From: Limnephilus marmoratus | Taxonomy: Eukaryota; Arthropoda; Insecta; Trichoptera; Limnephilidae | Length of the DNA: 64,000 nucleotides | Assembly (NCBI GenBank): GCA_917880885.1 | Contig: OU862908.1 | Location: 11,147,501-11,211,500 of the forward strand | Reading direction: 5' to 3' | In this document: positions 20,802 through 30,427 of the stretch, one piece after another | Position numbering within the stretch: the first letter of the stretch is position 1 | How the letters are laid out: each line of letters begins with the position of its first letter | The notes under the pieces: generated by a model | The model's database searches: none | Told to the model about the DNA's origin: nothing | Seen by the model: only the letters and a program-made list of their open reading frames with translations | Position numbers and translations under genes: made by a program

Positions 20802-23786
20802 TTAGTCGGAAACTGTTTTTTTTTTTTTGAGATTATCTTTAAAATATTTTTTTACAGTGTTTATTAATTGGATTTTATCATTAATTTTTCTAATTTCATC
20901 CGGTAATCGGTTGAAAATAAGTCTTCCTTGATAAGTATAATAATTTTGTGCAAAGGAAGTGTTTAATTTTGGGCATGAAAAAATATATTTATGTCTAGTA
21001 CGGTTTTCAGTTATAAATTGATATTTTTCTTTTTCTTTTATAATTTGAATCAATGCATTTCTGTTGTATAGCTCTTTGAAAGATGGTACTTGAAATTCCT
21101 TAAATAATTGATCCGTTGGGTAGTCAGAAGGTTTTTTTAATATGATTTTAATTATTAGCCTCTGCACAACTTCAATTGGGGAAAGATTAGTTTTGTATGC
21201 TGATCCCCAGCTAATGATAGCATATTGTAAAGTTGATTGAACCAAAGCGTAATATATTAGATATAAGTTTTTTACAGATAAAAAATTTCTGATTCTTAAA
21301 AATATATAAATCAATTTTCTAATTTTTTTTACAACTTGACAAATTTGTTCCTTCCATTTCAAATTTTTATCGATAATGACTCCTAAATATTTGATTGTGT
21401 TTGTTGTTTTTAATATTGTGCAGTTTTGGATACAATAATTTTTACTATGTGTTTTGGAATTATCATGGATGATGATGTCAATGTTTTTAGGGGTATCATT
21501 TTTGTGTATTGCAAATGGAATTACAAATGTTTTATCACCATTTAGTGATAGTAAATTTACGTCGAAGAAATTCTTTAAAATATTTATGTCTTCGGTGGCT
21601 TTAAATGTTACTTTTTCCCAAGTTTTATCGCTAATTATTAGTACCGTATCATCGGCGTATGAAGTAATTTGGCCATGTAGTGGTTGAAAAAAAATGTCAT
21701 TAACATATATGGTGAAAAGGATTGGTCCGATTACTGTACCTTGAGGGATTCCAAAGTCTGATATTTCTTTATCGCTATTAATCTGATTTATTTTTACGAC
21801 TTGCGGTCGATTTTTTAGGTAGTTCGAAATCCATTTAATTGCATTGTCTTTTATACCTATATTGTTTAGTTTTTTTAGTAGAATCTCATGGGATATACTA
21901 TCAAAAGCTTTTCTGAGATCAATAAATATACCGGCACATTTTTCACCTTTATCCAATGATTCATTGATGTATGAGGTTACATTAGCAATAGCATCTTGTG
22001 TGCTGAGTGACTTTATAAAACCAAATTGGTTTTGGTGAAGAATTTTATTACTTTCTAGGAAACCGACCAATTGGTTTTTCACAATTTTTTCAAAAATCTT
22101 TCCAATGTTTGAGATTAGACAAATTGGGCGGTAGTTAGTTACTTGTTGAGGATCTCCAGATTTATAAATAGGTGAAATAATTGTATTTTTATAGTTTGTC
22201 GGAAATATTCCCTCTGTTAAACTTAAGTTTATCAAATGAGTAATTGGTTTTACCAAATGAATTTTCATGGATTTTAGAAAATGTACTGTAATAAGGTCAA
22301 ATCCGGGAGACGAACCTCCTTTCATGCCTTCTATTATTTTTAAAACTTCACTTTCTGAGGTTGTTTCAAATTTTGATAAATTATTTTGATTTTGTACATT
22401 TTCAATCGTTTGTTTTTTCGGGTTAAAAGATTTATTGATATTTTTCGCAAGATTTTTTCCTACATTAGCAAAAAAAGAATTAAAGATGTTTGCACATTGT
22501 TTAGGTTGAATATTAGCATCTATTATTTTATTTTCATGTTCAATGTATTTTATTTTTTGTGTTTTTTTAGTGTTATCCATGGCTAAGTTGACTGTTTTCC
22601 ATATTTGTTTATTGTTATTGTCTGTAGAAAGTATTTTATTTTTGAAATAGTCTTCTTTATTTTTTTTGATACAGTTTGTTAATTTATTTTTAAATTTTTT
22701 GTAAAAAGTGTATGCTTTTTCATTTAGAGGATTTTTCAATGCTGTTTTATAAAGTTTTTCTTTGTTTCTAATTGATATTATAAGTCCTTGTGTTATCCAA
22801 GGCTTTAAAATTCTTAGTTTAGATTTAATGCGGACTGTAGTTTCAGTAGTTGAATTTTTTATGTGTTGAGACAATATATTTTCAAAGTTTTTTGAGCAAG
22901 TCTCGGTATCATAACTATTTAACACGTTGTTCCATTGTTCATTTCTTAGTTTTTTGGATAAAATAGTCATATTTGTGTAGGATTTTGTCTTTGTTAGATT
23001 AAATTTTTTATGTTTAATTTTGTTATCATAGAGAAGAATGCATGCATGGTGGTCAGTTATATTCGTTTTCCAAACAATTGATTTGATTTTGTCGATATCT
23101 TTAATATTTATGTTAGTCCATATATGGTCTAAACAAGATGGAGTGTGATTTTTTATCTCTCTCGTATTTTTATTAATGCACGATATGAAGTTAAATTCAG
23201 TCATACAATTAATATATTCATTTTTGAAATTATTTTCTACGTTTTCATTAATGTTTAAATTGAAGTCTCCTGCAATAAAGCAAAGTTTATTACTAAATTT
23301 TAACAGTATTTGTTTAAATTCATTTATAAATGACGAGATATTCGAACCGTGTGTTCTGTAAACAGCTATTATGTGGTAGTTTGTTTTGTCGAGTTTTAAT
23401 TGTATTTCAATACAGTTTACTAGGTGTATAGGATGTTCAGTTATTTTGACAATACTAAATTTATCGTGAATGAATATGACGAGACCACTATTTTTATTGA
23501 TGTTTATTTTGGTTGTAACATAATTATATTCTGGTAAATGATAGGTGGGTGATTCGTCATTAGTAAAAGTTTCTGATAATATTATGATGTCAGGTTTTTT
23601 ATTTAGATTGTTTAATTTTAGAATTAATTCATCCCAATTTCGTTCCATACTTCGTATATTACTATGAAAAATGAAAATATTATTGAGATTCTTTGAGATT
23701 ATGTCATTACATGAATCGGTGTATACACACTCATATTCTTGTATTTTAAAATTATTTTCTAATTCATTAGCTATGAAGTCATCCAT
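20802..23786 (-). CDS. LINE ORF2: endonuclease and reverse transcriptase
   Basis: 994 residues, uninterrupted. An APE-type endonuclease fills about 35-255: SETF (E72), GDFN (D174, N176), SCLDHIW (D220, H221) and TDHH (D245, H246), so all catalytic positions look intact. The reverse transcriptase spans about 490-780: NYRPICLISNIGKIFEKI, QFGFIKSLSTQDAI, FIDLRKAFD (621-629), GIPQGTVIGPIL and the catalytic YADD (710-713), then TIKYLGVIIDKNLKW. There is no RNase H domain and no C-terminal zinc knuckle, which points to the CR1/L2/Jockey side of the non-LTR tree. The protein nicks target DNA and copies the element RNA in the nucleus. Its ATG lies 16 nt inside the end of the middle ORF, so coupled translation or reinitiation is possible. 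Confidence 0.9.
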   Translation of the reverse strand: MDDFIANELENNFKIQEYECVYTDSCNDIISKNLNNIFIFHSNIRSMERNWDELILKLNNLNKKPDIIILSETFTNDESPTYHLPEYNYVTTKININKNSGLVIFIHDKFSIVKITEHPIHLVNCIEIQLKLDKTNYHIIAVYRTHGSNISSFINEFKQILLKFSNKLCFIAGDFNLNINENVENNFKNEYINCMTEFNFISCINKNTREIKNHTPSCLDHIWTNINIKDIDKIKSIVWKTNITDHHACILLYDNKIKHKKFNLTKTKSYTNMTILSKKLRNEQWNNVLNSYDTETCSKNFENILSQHIKNSTTETTVRIKSKLRILKPWITQGLIISIRNKEKLYKTALKNPLNEKAYTFYKKFKNKLTNCIKKNKEDYFKNKILSTDNNNKQIWKTVNLAMDNTKKTQKIKYIEHENKIIDANIQPKQCANIFNSFFANVGKNLAKNINKSFNPKKQTIENVQNQNNLSKFETTSESEVLKIIEGMKGGSSPGFDLITVHFLKSMKIHLVKPITHLINLSLTEGIFPTNYKNTIISPIYKSGDPQQVTNYRPICLISNIGKIFEKIVKNQLVGFLESNKILHQNQFGFIKSLSTQDAIANVTSYINESLDKGEKCAGIFIDLRKAFDSISHEILLKKLNNIGIKDNAIKWISNYLKNRPQVVKINQINSDKEISDFGIPQGTVIGPILFTIYVNDIFFQPLHGQITSYADDTVLIISDKTWEKVTFKATEDINILKNFFDVNLLSLNGDKTFVIPFAIHKNDTPKNIDIIIHDNSKTHSKNYCIQNCTILKTTNTIKYLGVIIDKNLKWKEQICQVVKKIRKLIYIFLRIRNFLSVKNLYLIYYALVQSTLQYAIISWGSAYKTNLSPIEVVQRLIIKIILKKPSDYPTDQLFKEFQVPSFKELYNRNALIQIIKEKEKYQFITENRTRHKYIFSCPKLNTSFAQNYYTYQGRLIFNRLPDEIRKINDKIQLINTVKKYFKDNLKKKKTVSD

Positions 23787-24310
23787 TTAGTAAAAATATT
23801 AATGTGATATTGATTTCTTTTAAATATGTAGAGTATTTTCAAAGTAGAGTGTGACATAGAGTTAGTAATACAAATACGGATTTTATAATGTGTAGAGATT
23901 GTTGAAGAATGTTCCGGTTTTTTATTGATCATATATTGATTGATCACATCTTTATCATTACTAGCATAATCATTTACAATATTTAAATGCATATCTCGTA
24001 AAATAATATTATTTATATTTCTAAAATTCAATAAAGCGTTTTTTGATTCTACTATAAATTGTTGTACTGTAGACTTATGTGTAGGATAAATAGCAATATA
24101 ATGCGATAATTTATTTACGTCTTTAAATTTTATATTTAAAATATTAACATCATAATCATTAATTACTTCATTAATATTGAGAACATTATACTGGTTGGAA
24201 ATAGATATTCCAATATCAGAGTTTTTGTTTATTCTTATTATTGTTACCTGGTACCCTGGAATGGAGTAATTAGTTTCGCCAGTAGAGTAGGTCTTTGTAA
24301 ACCCAATCAA
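23771..24310 (-). CDS. Middle LINE ORF resembling a degraded endonuclease domain
   Basis: 179 codons between ORF1 and ORF2. By eye it aligns with residues about 65-180 of ORF2: PGLIGFTKTYSTGETNYSIP with PDIIILSETFTNDESPTYHL; INKNSDIGISI with INKNSGLVIFI; HYIAIYPTH with HIIAVYRTH; and IILRDMHLNIV with CFIAGDFNLNI. The endonuclease Glu of SETF is replaced (TKTY), GDFN has become RDMH, and no SDH motif follows, so nuclease activity is unlikely. The similarity already starts with PGL, just upstream of the open TTG at 24310; there is no early ATG, so initiation is unclear. The last codons overlap the ORF2 start (KWMTS* against MDDFI). It may be a relic of an older ORF2 or a retained accessory protein. 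Confidence 0.55.
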   Translation of the reverse strand: MIGFTKTYSTGETNYSIPGYQVTIIRINKNSDIGISISNQYNVLNINEVINDYDVNILNIKFKDVNKLSHYIAIYPTHKSTVQQFIVESKNALLNFRNINNIILRDMHLNIVNDYASNDKDVINQYMINKKPEHSSTISTHYKIRICITNSMSHSTLKILYIFKRNQYHINIFTKWMTS

Positions 24311-24547
24311 GCCCGGGAAAAAAAATATTTCTTTTAAAAATATTATTAATTTTTCAAAAAAAATTTTTACGCTTTTAATATTTTTATGAAATTGAGTAAA
24401 TCTTTTTTGAGTGCAAATAAAATAGAAATCTCTTATAGAGTGATATAAGTTTTCTTCAATACATATTTTTTATCTAATGCGTTACATAAAAAATCATTCA
24501 TTGTTAATTTATAGATAAGAGTTTGAGGAAATGAAAATTTACAATAT

Positions 24548-25618
24548 TTATTCGTAGTCAATGCGTTCTTTGGCAATTCGAAGCATTTTTTGCCGGTAAA
24601 GGCATTTTATGCTATCGACTCTATGATCGGTGGAATAGTTCATATCAAACCTTTTGTTTTGGACACAGCAGTTGTTGCAGATTGGAGTTTGTTCTTTGTT
24701 TTCACATTTGGATAGTATATGTTCCTTAGTGCAATGAGGGCAAATGGGAGGCTGCGTCCTGGCGAGACATCTTTGAGCTGTGTGGCCGAACTTGAAGCAA
24801 TGGTAACATTGTGTGAGCGGGCTGCAGTCGCTGACGTACACTCTTTGGAATTTGATGTTTAATTTTTTTTTATCAATTAGTTTTTTCCTTAATTGTCCAG
24901 TTGTTTCGATAATGTAGTTAGTGGTGTCGTTTTCTTTTCCTTCATTGTACTTATTTTTTAATTCCTTGATAAGCTTAATGTCTTTTTTGTCTTCTAGGGT
25001 TAATCCTTCATTTTGTTGTACAATCCCGTCTATAATTTCTTCTTCAGTCAATTGGCATTGCAGGCTTTTCAACATTAAGCACGGTTTCCTTTTTTTTATT
25101 TCTTCGGCCGATACTTCTTTTCCAATTACTTTATTTATCTCTTCGGTTAATTTTTCTGCATCTTCTTTTTTTTGGCAAGAAATCACTAATTTTTGTTCTC
25201 CGATCTTTTTTACTCCATTTACTCCAACTTTTATTTTTGTTAAATTAATATTTTTTTGAATTTTTATTTTTATGTCCTCGGCCTTCAAGGTGTTTTTTGA
25301 GGTAATTAAAATGGCGTATTTCTGTTCTGCATTATATGAAGTTTCTGCGAAGTTTTTATTGTTACTTAGTGCACTCGCGTATGATTTTTTGTTATTTTGA
25401 TGGATTTCTTCGAGTTTCTGTGTGTAGTGATGATTATTTTTAATATTAATTTCTTGTAATTCTATGATCTTCTTTTGTAGACTAATTAGTTCGTGATGAA
25501 TTTTTTCTTCCAGTGATACAATATTTTGTTCCAGTGTTAATTTTATTTTTGAGTCTTTCACTGAAGTGATCTTATTAACTAAGTCTTTAATATTTTTAAA
25601 AATTTCTTCGGTTTCCAT
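24548..25618 (-). CDS. LINE ORF1: gag-like nucleic-acid-binding protein
   Basis: 356 residues. A coiled-coil-like N-terminus (about 15-75, heptads in LEQNIVSLEEKIHHELISLQ) is followed by a basic middle domain (about 100-255, RRM-like spacing). A cysteine cluster comes next: CYHCFKFGHTAQRC (271-284, CX2CX4HX4C), CPHCTKEHILSKC (293-305) and CNNCC (314-318). This is the usual ORF1 architecture of I/Jockey-group LINEs. The protein coats element RNA and acts as a chaperone during retrotransposition. Start is the first ATG, 236 nt from the proposed 5' end. The frame is intact. Confidence 0.85.
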   Translation of the reverse strand: METEEIFKNIKDLVNKITSVKDSKIKLTLEQNIVSLEEKIHHELISLQKKIIELQEINIKNNHHYTQKLEEIHQNNKKSYASALSNNKNFAETSYNAEQKYAILITSKNTLKAEDIKIKIQKNINLTKIKVGVNGVKKIGEQKLVISCQKKEDAEKLTEEINKVIGKEVSAEEIKKRKPCLMLKSLQCQLTEEEIIDGIVQQNEGLTLEDKKDIKLIKELKNKYNEGKENDTTNYIIETTGQLRKKLIDKKKLNIKFQRVYVSDCSPLTQCYHCFKFGHTAQRCLARTQPPICPHCTKEHILSKCENKEQTPICNNCCVQNKRFDMNYSTDHRVDSIKCLYRQKMLRIAKERIDYE

Positions 25619-25854
25619 ATTAAATTAATGGAATCGCCCAGGTGGGCGAGTTATTAATGTAAGTAATTATATTTATTGTTTTACTTCTTACAAAATAACG
25701 CGACTGTACTCGTTCGGTGCTGAGCGAGAATTCGAAGGAATGAAGGAAGAATTATGAAGGATGTATGCGAGTTCATCGTGTGCTAATTGTTGGCTTACAA
25801 CTATTAATTGTTAACCATAATAAACTTAATGGAGAGATTAGCGTAAGTTGTTAC

Positions 25855-26654
25855 GTGAGTACCAGTGTTGCCATGTCTCAAAAGTGAAAAACCATGTTTC
25901 AGGGTTAAAAAAACCACGTTTTACCATGTTTTGAAGGATATAAATTCCATGTAAAAAAACCTGTTTCTTGCAAGCTTTCTATTAAGAATATATAATATAA
26001 TGGTATTAGAATCTATAGTGCTTTATTAAAAACAATCATTTTATAATTTTCCTTTGAATAATAGGAAAATATTAATGTTTTTTGAAAATACGAGTTTTTA
26101 CTTTAAAAAGGAGTTTTTTGGCAGTTATTAAGAATTTTTGAAAAAAAACACCCTACGAATAATTTTTAGTTTTCGTTTGTATGAGTTTTTAATTAAAAAA
26201 AAAGAGTTTTTTGGCCGTTACCAAGTTGTAATCTCTATTTATTAGAATATAAATAACTTTTTTATATATAAGTTTTTCCAGGTCGATGAAATGAGAAAGA
26301 AAAATTCCCCCACAACTAATATAATTTTTTTTCAGCATTTTACCACAGCTAGTGTAGGTACCTACCTAATTAAAGTAACCTACATGATGCTATATTAATT
26401 TATTTTAATTATTTTTTTAATATTACTTATTCACAAAGTTAAATTAGATAAAGAGACATTGTGAACCCGTGCTTAGTTTAAAAACTAAATTCCTGATTTC
26501 AGTATTTCACCATGCAACCCACGCTAAAAAACCGTATCCCATTCAAAAGTACACACTTTTCTTGACTGGTAAAAAACCAGGAACAAGGTAGAAATGACCC
26601 AAAAAACCATGAAAATATGGTAAAAACCATACAAATGACAACACTGGTGGGTAC
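25855..26654. mobile_element. hAT-type MITE, 784 bp
   Basis: Terminal inverted repeats CAGTGTTGCCAT (25863) and its complement (ATGACAACACTG, ending 26646) are framed by an 8-bp duplication, GTGAGTAC (25855-25862) and GTGGGTAC (26647-26654), differing at one base. An 8-bp duplication with CAGTGTTG ends is the hAT signature. The interior is rich in repeated CCATGTTT/AAACCATG motifs and encodes no transposase, so it depends on an autonomous relative. It sits immediately upstream of the LINE 5' end. Confidence 0.8.
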
Positions 26655-27007
26655 CCATACCCATGTATTATACAAGTATAGGTATAATATTATGGAGGTA
26701 GGTATAATATTATACAGCTAAGCACTTTAATATTCAAAAATGCTTTTACTTTACAGAAATATTTTCGCAGGAAATCCGACGAGGCGGAAAATTACGATAA
26801 ACAACAGTTTTGCGACACAATGAAAGCAAATTTAGTTTATGAAGTTCACGGCCATTGCAAAAACCAAAAAGTTCAAAAGTTATGCTAAAATGTCGAGAGT
26901 CTAATGACACAAATAACTTAACTATTATAATGAGTGAAGTTACGGGAGTCTCGGAAGCACTGAAGTGACGCTGAACGTTGTTGAAAATAATAATAATAAA
27001 TACTTTA

Positions 27008-27230
27008 TACAGGGTATTAAGGGACTTACTTGACTTACTTTAACCAGTGATTCCTGACATTATTTGGAGTAAAAATGTAAATGAAAATTTAGTCTCAGGT
27101 GATTTTTTTTCGAAATATTTTTAGAAAAAAAATATCAAAAATGTCACCGGATACTAAAATTTCATTAACATTTTTTACTCCAAATAATGTCAGGAATCAC
27201 TGGTTAAAGTAAGTCAAGTACGTCCCTGTA
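27008..27230. mobile_element. Palindromic TA-flanked MITE, 219 bp
   Basis: Arms of about 80 bp (27010-27095 and 27145-27228) are nearly perfect inverted repeats, including ACTTGACTTACTTTAACCAG and TGATTCCTGACATTATTTGG. Ends are CAGGG...CCCTG with TA on each side, as in Tc1/mariner-type insertions. There is no ORF. Transcripts would fold into a long hairpin. Confidence 0.8.
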
Positions 27231-27714
27231 CTATAGTGTCTTTTCGGCGAAATATCACCTGAAGGGCGCTTAAAATATAATATATTCTTATAATAATTAT
27301 ATTTTACTAATGCTAGAAGTGCCTCTGTCAGTTTTTGTTAATTTAATTTAGGTACCAAAAGGTACTTTAAAACGTTCCTTATTTGAATGATATGAAAACC
27401 ACTGTTAGGTACTCTAGATTGATGAAATTGTGGCATATCTAATGCAGAAGTCAAAAAATTGATTCAGCGTTTTTAATCCAAGAAATGTTAAACAATCTTC
27501 ATTCCTGAGTGATTGACAAATTTTAAACAAACAAAGGCAGTCATAGCATTAGGACTTAGATTAATGAAAAAAAAAATTGGATCAAATTTGAAAAATTACG
27601 ACATCTGTCAAAAATTTAAACAAAAGAAATACACGTTTCAAATTTAAAATTAATAATTAATTGTTTCATTTTGGTACCTACTTTAGCGCTTTTTTTACAT
27701 GAATACCACACAAG
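27231..27714. other. Unannotated stretch
   Basis: AT-rich, no recognised content except a short AAGGGCGCTTA-like motif shared with about 34850 and 52365. Confidence 0.4.
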
Positions 27715-28072
27715 AGTCCCAACTGCTCCCATCTGGAGCCAGTGGGGTACGTTGTGAGGCTGAAGGTAGTGAGGAGGGGAAGGAGATAGGGAAGAGGAAG
27801 GTGGGGAAATACCTGGCTATTCAGATCTGGTCACCAAACACGCCTAAAGTCATTTCAAGCAACGTTTCAATTCTGAATGGTGGTTTTACACCAGGGCGAT
27901 ACTGAGAGTATTTTGCCGCAAATATACTATATATTATTTTAAATGAACAAATTGTGAAATAACACAGATTAATCACATGAAATTTATTTGCCACGCCGGG
28001 ATTCGATCCCGCGACCTTCGGAGTGCGAGTCAAGGGCCTTACCGCTGGACTACGCCGGCTGTCAATCAGTGG
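27715..28072 (-). mobile_element. tRNA-derived SINE family A, copy 2 (complete)
   Basis: The best-preserved copy. The minus strand starts with GCCGGCGTAGTCCAGCGGTA (A box) and has GGTCGCGGGATCGAATCCCG (B box). A ~280-bp body follows, with a conserved GTTTGGTGACCAGATCTGAA segment, ending GGGAGCAGTTGGGAC. Pol III promoters are internal. No coding capacity; it would rely on a LINE for movement. A perfect 8-bp-stem A/T palindrome lies just outside its head (28072-28107). Confidence 0.8.
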
Positions 28073-28107
28073 ATTTTTGAAAAAAAAAATATTTTTTTTC
28101 AAAAATC

Positions 28108-28904
28108 GGTGTTTTCTATGAAGATTTTTAAGGGAATCGGTGCGGCACACCGCCAAACTGAAACTTCCTGAAATTTTTCATACAAAAAACAGATTTTCAA
28201 AAAAAAAAAATTTTTTTTTTCGGCTACAACAACATCAATAATGCCATTTTTTTAATATCAGCACTCTAGCACACCAAAAAGTCACGAGCCGCCACTGCCG
28301 TCAATCCGTAATCTGCCGCTTGTCTGTATTCTTCGCACAATCTATTCCAAGTTTGGAAATAAAACCAAGTCCCAGTTCATCGAACCAGAGTTACACATAG
28401 TGACACAACACCGAAGTTATTTTTAATAATGACAAAATTACTGTCATAAATGATATTAATTTATAAATTTTAACAATCCGGTTTAAAAAAAACAATGAAC
28501 CCTTTTTATTTTAATAATAAACGTAACGGTTTATGGTATTTAAGTTACCTCCCTATCCTAATGAAAGATTAGATTTGTTGATAAATTTTTTTAGGGTATA
28601 CGTAAGTCCTATTTCTGGAAAATTTTCTTTCGCTCCATAAATCATCACTCATAAAATAAATATATTCATGATCCATGATGCACGGTCTACCAAAATAGTT
28701 CTACTTTTTCTTAGTCACTATAATATCTTGTAAATATTTCACAATATTACATAGCCGCAAAACATTATTATGTATTATGCAATTTTCTATTGCGATTAGA
28801 TTTTTAATAGCTTAATGAGAAAACTGCAAATTGTAATATTTAATTTATTTAAGATAATATTAGCTACTCTCAAACGTAAATTTAAAGCAGAAAAATCATA
28901 AAAA
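28108..28904. other. Unannotated stretch
   Basis: AT-rich with homopolymer runs; nothing recognised. Confidence 0.4.
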
Positions 28905-28965
28905 AATCCGACACATTTAGGAATTGAACCCAGAACCTTAGTCTTGCCAGGGCTCGCTCAGCAGA
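28905..28965 (-). repeat. tRNA-like SINE remnant
   Basis: Minus strand contains GGTTCTGGGTTCAATTCCTA, a B-box-like segment, followed by GGATTTTTTTATGATTTTTC. That tail resembles those of the tRNA fold-backs at 59.3 and 63.1 kb. The A-box half is degraded. Confidence 0.4.
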
Positions 28966-29365
28966 AATTTTCCTTTAATAATAATAATAATATTGCCTTC
29001 AATGATTAAATATTTAATTCTTTAAAAATGTTACTTCTATAGTTTTTTAATAAAATTAAAAGAGTCATGTAACCAAATAAAAGAGTCAGAATAATAGAAG
29101 AGCATGTATGAGACGATGTATGAATGTGAACGAGGCAAGAAGTGTGTGCCAAGACCGAGTTGTTTGGCGATCCGTCCTCTGCCTAATTAGTTAGTTTTTA
29201 TGTAACAGTAAATACAACTATTTATAAATCAGCATAGTTTTAATTATTGTAAGTTGAATAAAGTCCCAAGGGTATTTAAGTAAATATTTATTATTTTTGA
29301 ATTTATCGGGAAATATAGCGTACCTCTGTTATCTTTCATTATATTGGTCAAATTTAATGTAGTCA

Positions 29366-29545
29366 ATCGCCCCGGTGTAAGACCACCATTCAGAATTGAA
29401 ACGTTGCTTGAAACGGCTTTAGCCGTGTTTGGTGACCAGATCTTCCCCATATCCTTCTCCTCCACAGTACCTTCAGCCTCACAACATACCCCAATTGGGG
29501 AAGCCATAAACTCACTGTCTCCAGACGGGAGCAGCTGGGACAAAA
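29366..29545 (+). mobile_element. SINE family A, copy 3, head missing
   Basis: Covers the 3' two thirds of the body (TCAGAATTGAAACGTTGCTT ... CTTCAGCCTCACAACATACC ... CGGGAGCAGCTGGGA) followed by an A-run. The tRNA head is absent, consistent with 5' truncation. Confidence 0.7.
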
Positions 29546-29650
29546 AAAATAGAAAATGGTAGAAATTTTCCAACGAAAATACTTGAACGAAATATTCCAA
29601 CGAAAATATAAATATGATTTATTTAAAAACAATATTGTTTAGGTACCTAC

Positions 29651-29710
29651 CATCATCATATCGGTGGTGGAGCTGACCATGGAATCCATATTTGGTTGAC
29701 TTTCCTGCAT
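29651..29710 (-). CDS. Candidate first coding exon of a host gene
   Basis: The minus strand reads ATG followed by 19 open codons, MQESQPNMDSMVSSTTDMMM, ending at a donor ATG|GTAGGT. The donor leaves phase 0, matching the entry phase of the 61-nt exon at 3041-3101. Upstream on the minus strand lies a CpG-rich, promoter-like block (29790-30010). The start context is ordinary; later Met codons are alternatives. The peptide is Ser/Met/Thr-rich, like disordered N-termini of transcription regulators, but I do not recognise it. The donor coincides with a GTAGGTACCTAA repeat motif, so a chance donor is possible. Confidence 0.35.
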
Positions 29711-29789
29711 TATAACACAGAGACAATGTTCTTCACTTTACAAAAACTATGTAGCTGCAAATTAACGCTTATTTGACGCGATTCAAATA

Positions 29790-30010
29790 ATTCTCGTTAC
29801 ATTTAAACGTGAAATCCGGAAAACTGCAGTTTCGAAAAATGCGCGCGAAAATTTTCACGCAACGGTTGTAAAATAACGGCCTAACGGCGAAGAAGGGCGG
29901 CCGCGGCCGTCCCGAGTAACGACTCCTAACGACTGACGAGTGACGAACGAACAGTACCCACTTTCTAAAACGCTAAACGGGATGGACTAAACGACGCTAC
30001 TAACACCGGA
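29790..30010 (-). promoter_or_regulatory. CpG-rich promoter-like block
   Basis: A sharp rise in GC and CpG (GCGGCCGCGGCCGTCCCG, TGCGCGCG, repeated ACGA) in otherwise AT-rich DNA, directly upstream of the candidate first exon on the minus strand. No TATA box or initiator can be assigned with confidence. Role inferred from composition and position. Confidence 0.35.
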
Positions 30011-30427
30011 AAAACCAAGCCACCCAGTCAAAAAGGGAAGAACATCCCCGCTTTAACACATATCCTGTATTATTGAATTCAAGCGGCATTATACAAAAAA
30101 GGTTTACCGATGTTAAGGGATACGCTATAAAAATGAGCGTAATAGTATATGCTTTTTGATGAAGTTATTTTGTAGATACTGTTTATTGTATTTTCCCTTG
30201 TAAGGGCTAAGTTCTGATGGCTGTTTTATAAATGATTATACAACGGGAGTGACACACTGTCGGATTGCCTCCGTAGACTCATGCTTTATCACGTCATGTC
30301 AGTCTGTCCGTGAGGACGGTTAACACTTGTTGGAAGTGACAATTGCATCACACTGACTTGACAAATTTATATTGTCAATCTAGAAGTAAAAATTACGATG
30401 CATAATAATAAGTTAATTTGCTGAGTT
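30011..30427. other. Unannotated stretch
   Basis: No ORF or known repeat recognised. Confidence 0.4.

Larger units (their letters stand above)
20419..25854 (-). mobile_element. Apparently full-length Jockey/CR1-like LINE
   Basis: A minus-strand element of about 5.4 kb: 5' UTR (about 25619-25854, with a CGCCCA/TGGGCG hairpin just before ORF1), ORF1 (24548-25618), a middle ORF (23771-24310), ORF2 (20802-23786), a 3' UTR with a hairpin, and a poly(A) seen as 13 T's at 20419-20431. ORF1 and ORF2 are intact. Such elements move by target-primed reverse transcription. The 5' boundary is inferred from the adjacent hAT duplication at 25855; no convincing target duplication was found by eye. It is in the same orientation as the proposed host gene. 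Confidence 0.8.

Noticed and set aside
21454..23361. Plus-strand ORFs opposite LINE ORF2, and 24921-25259 opposite ORF1
   Set aside because: Antisense shadows; no motifs.
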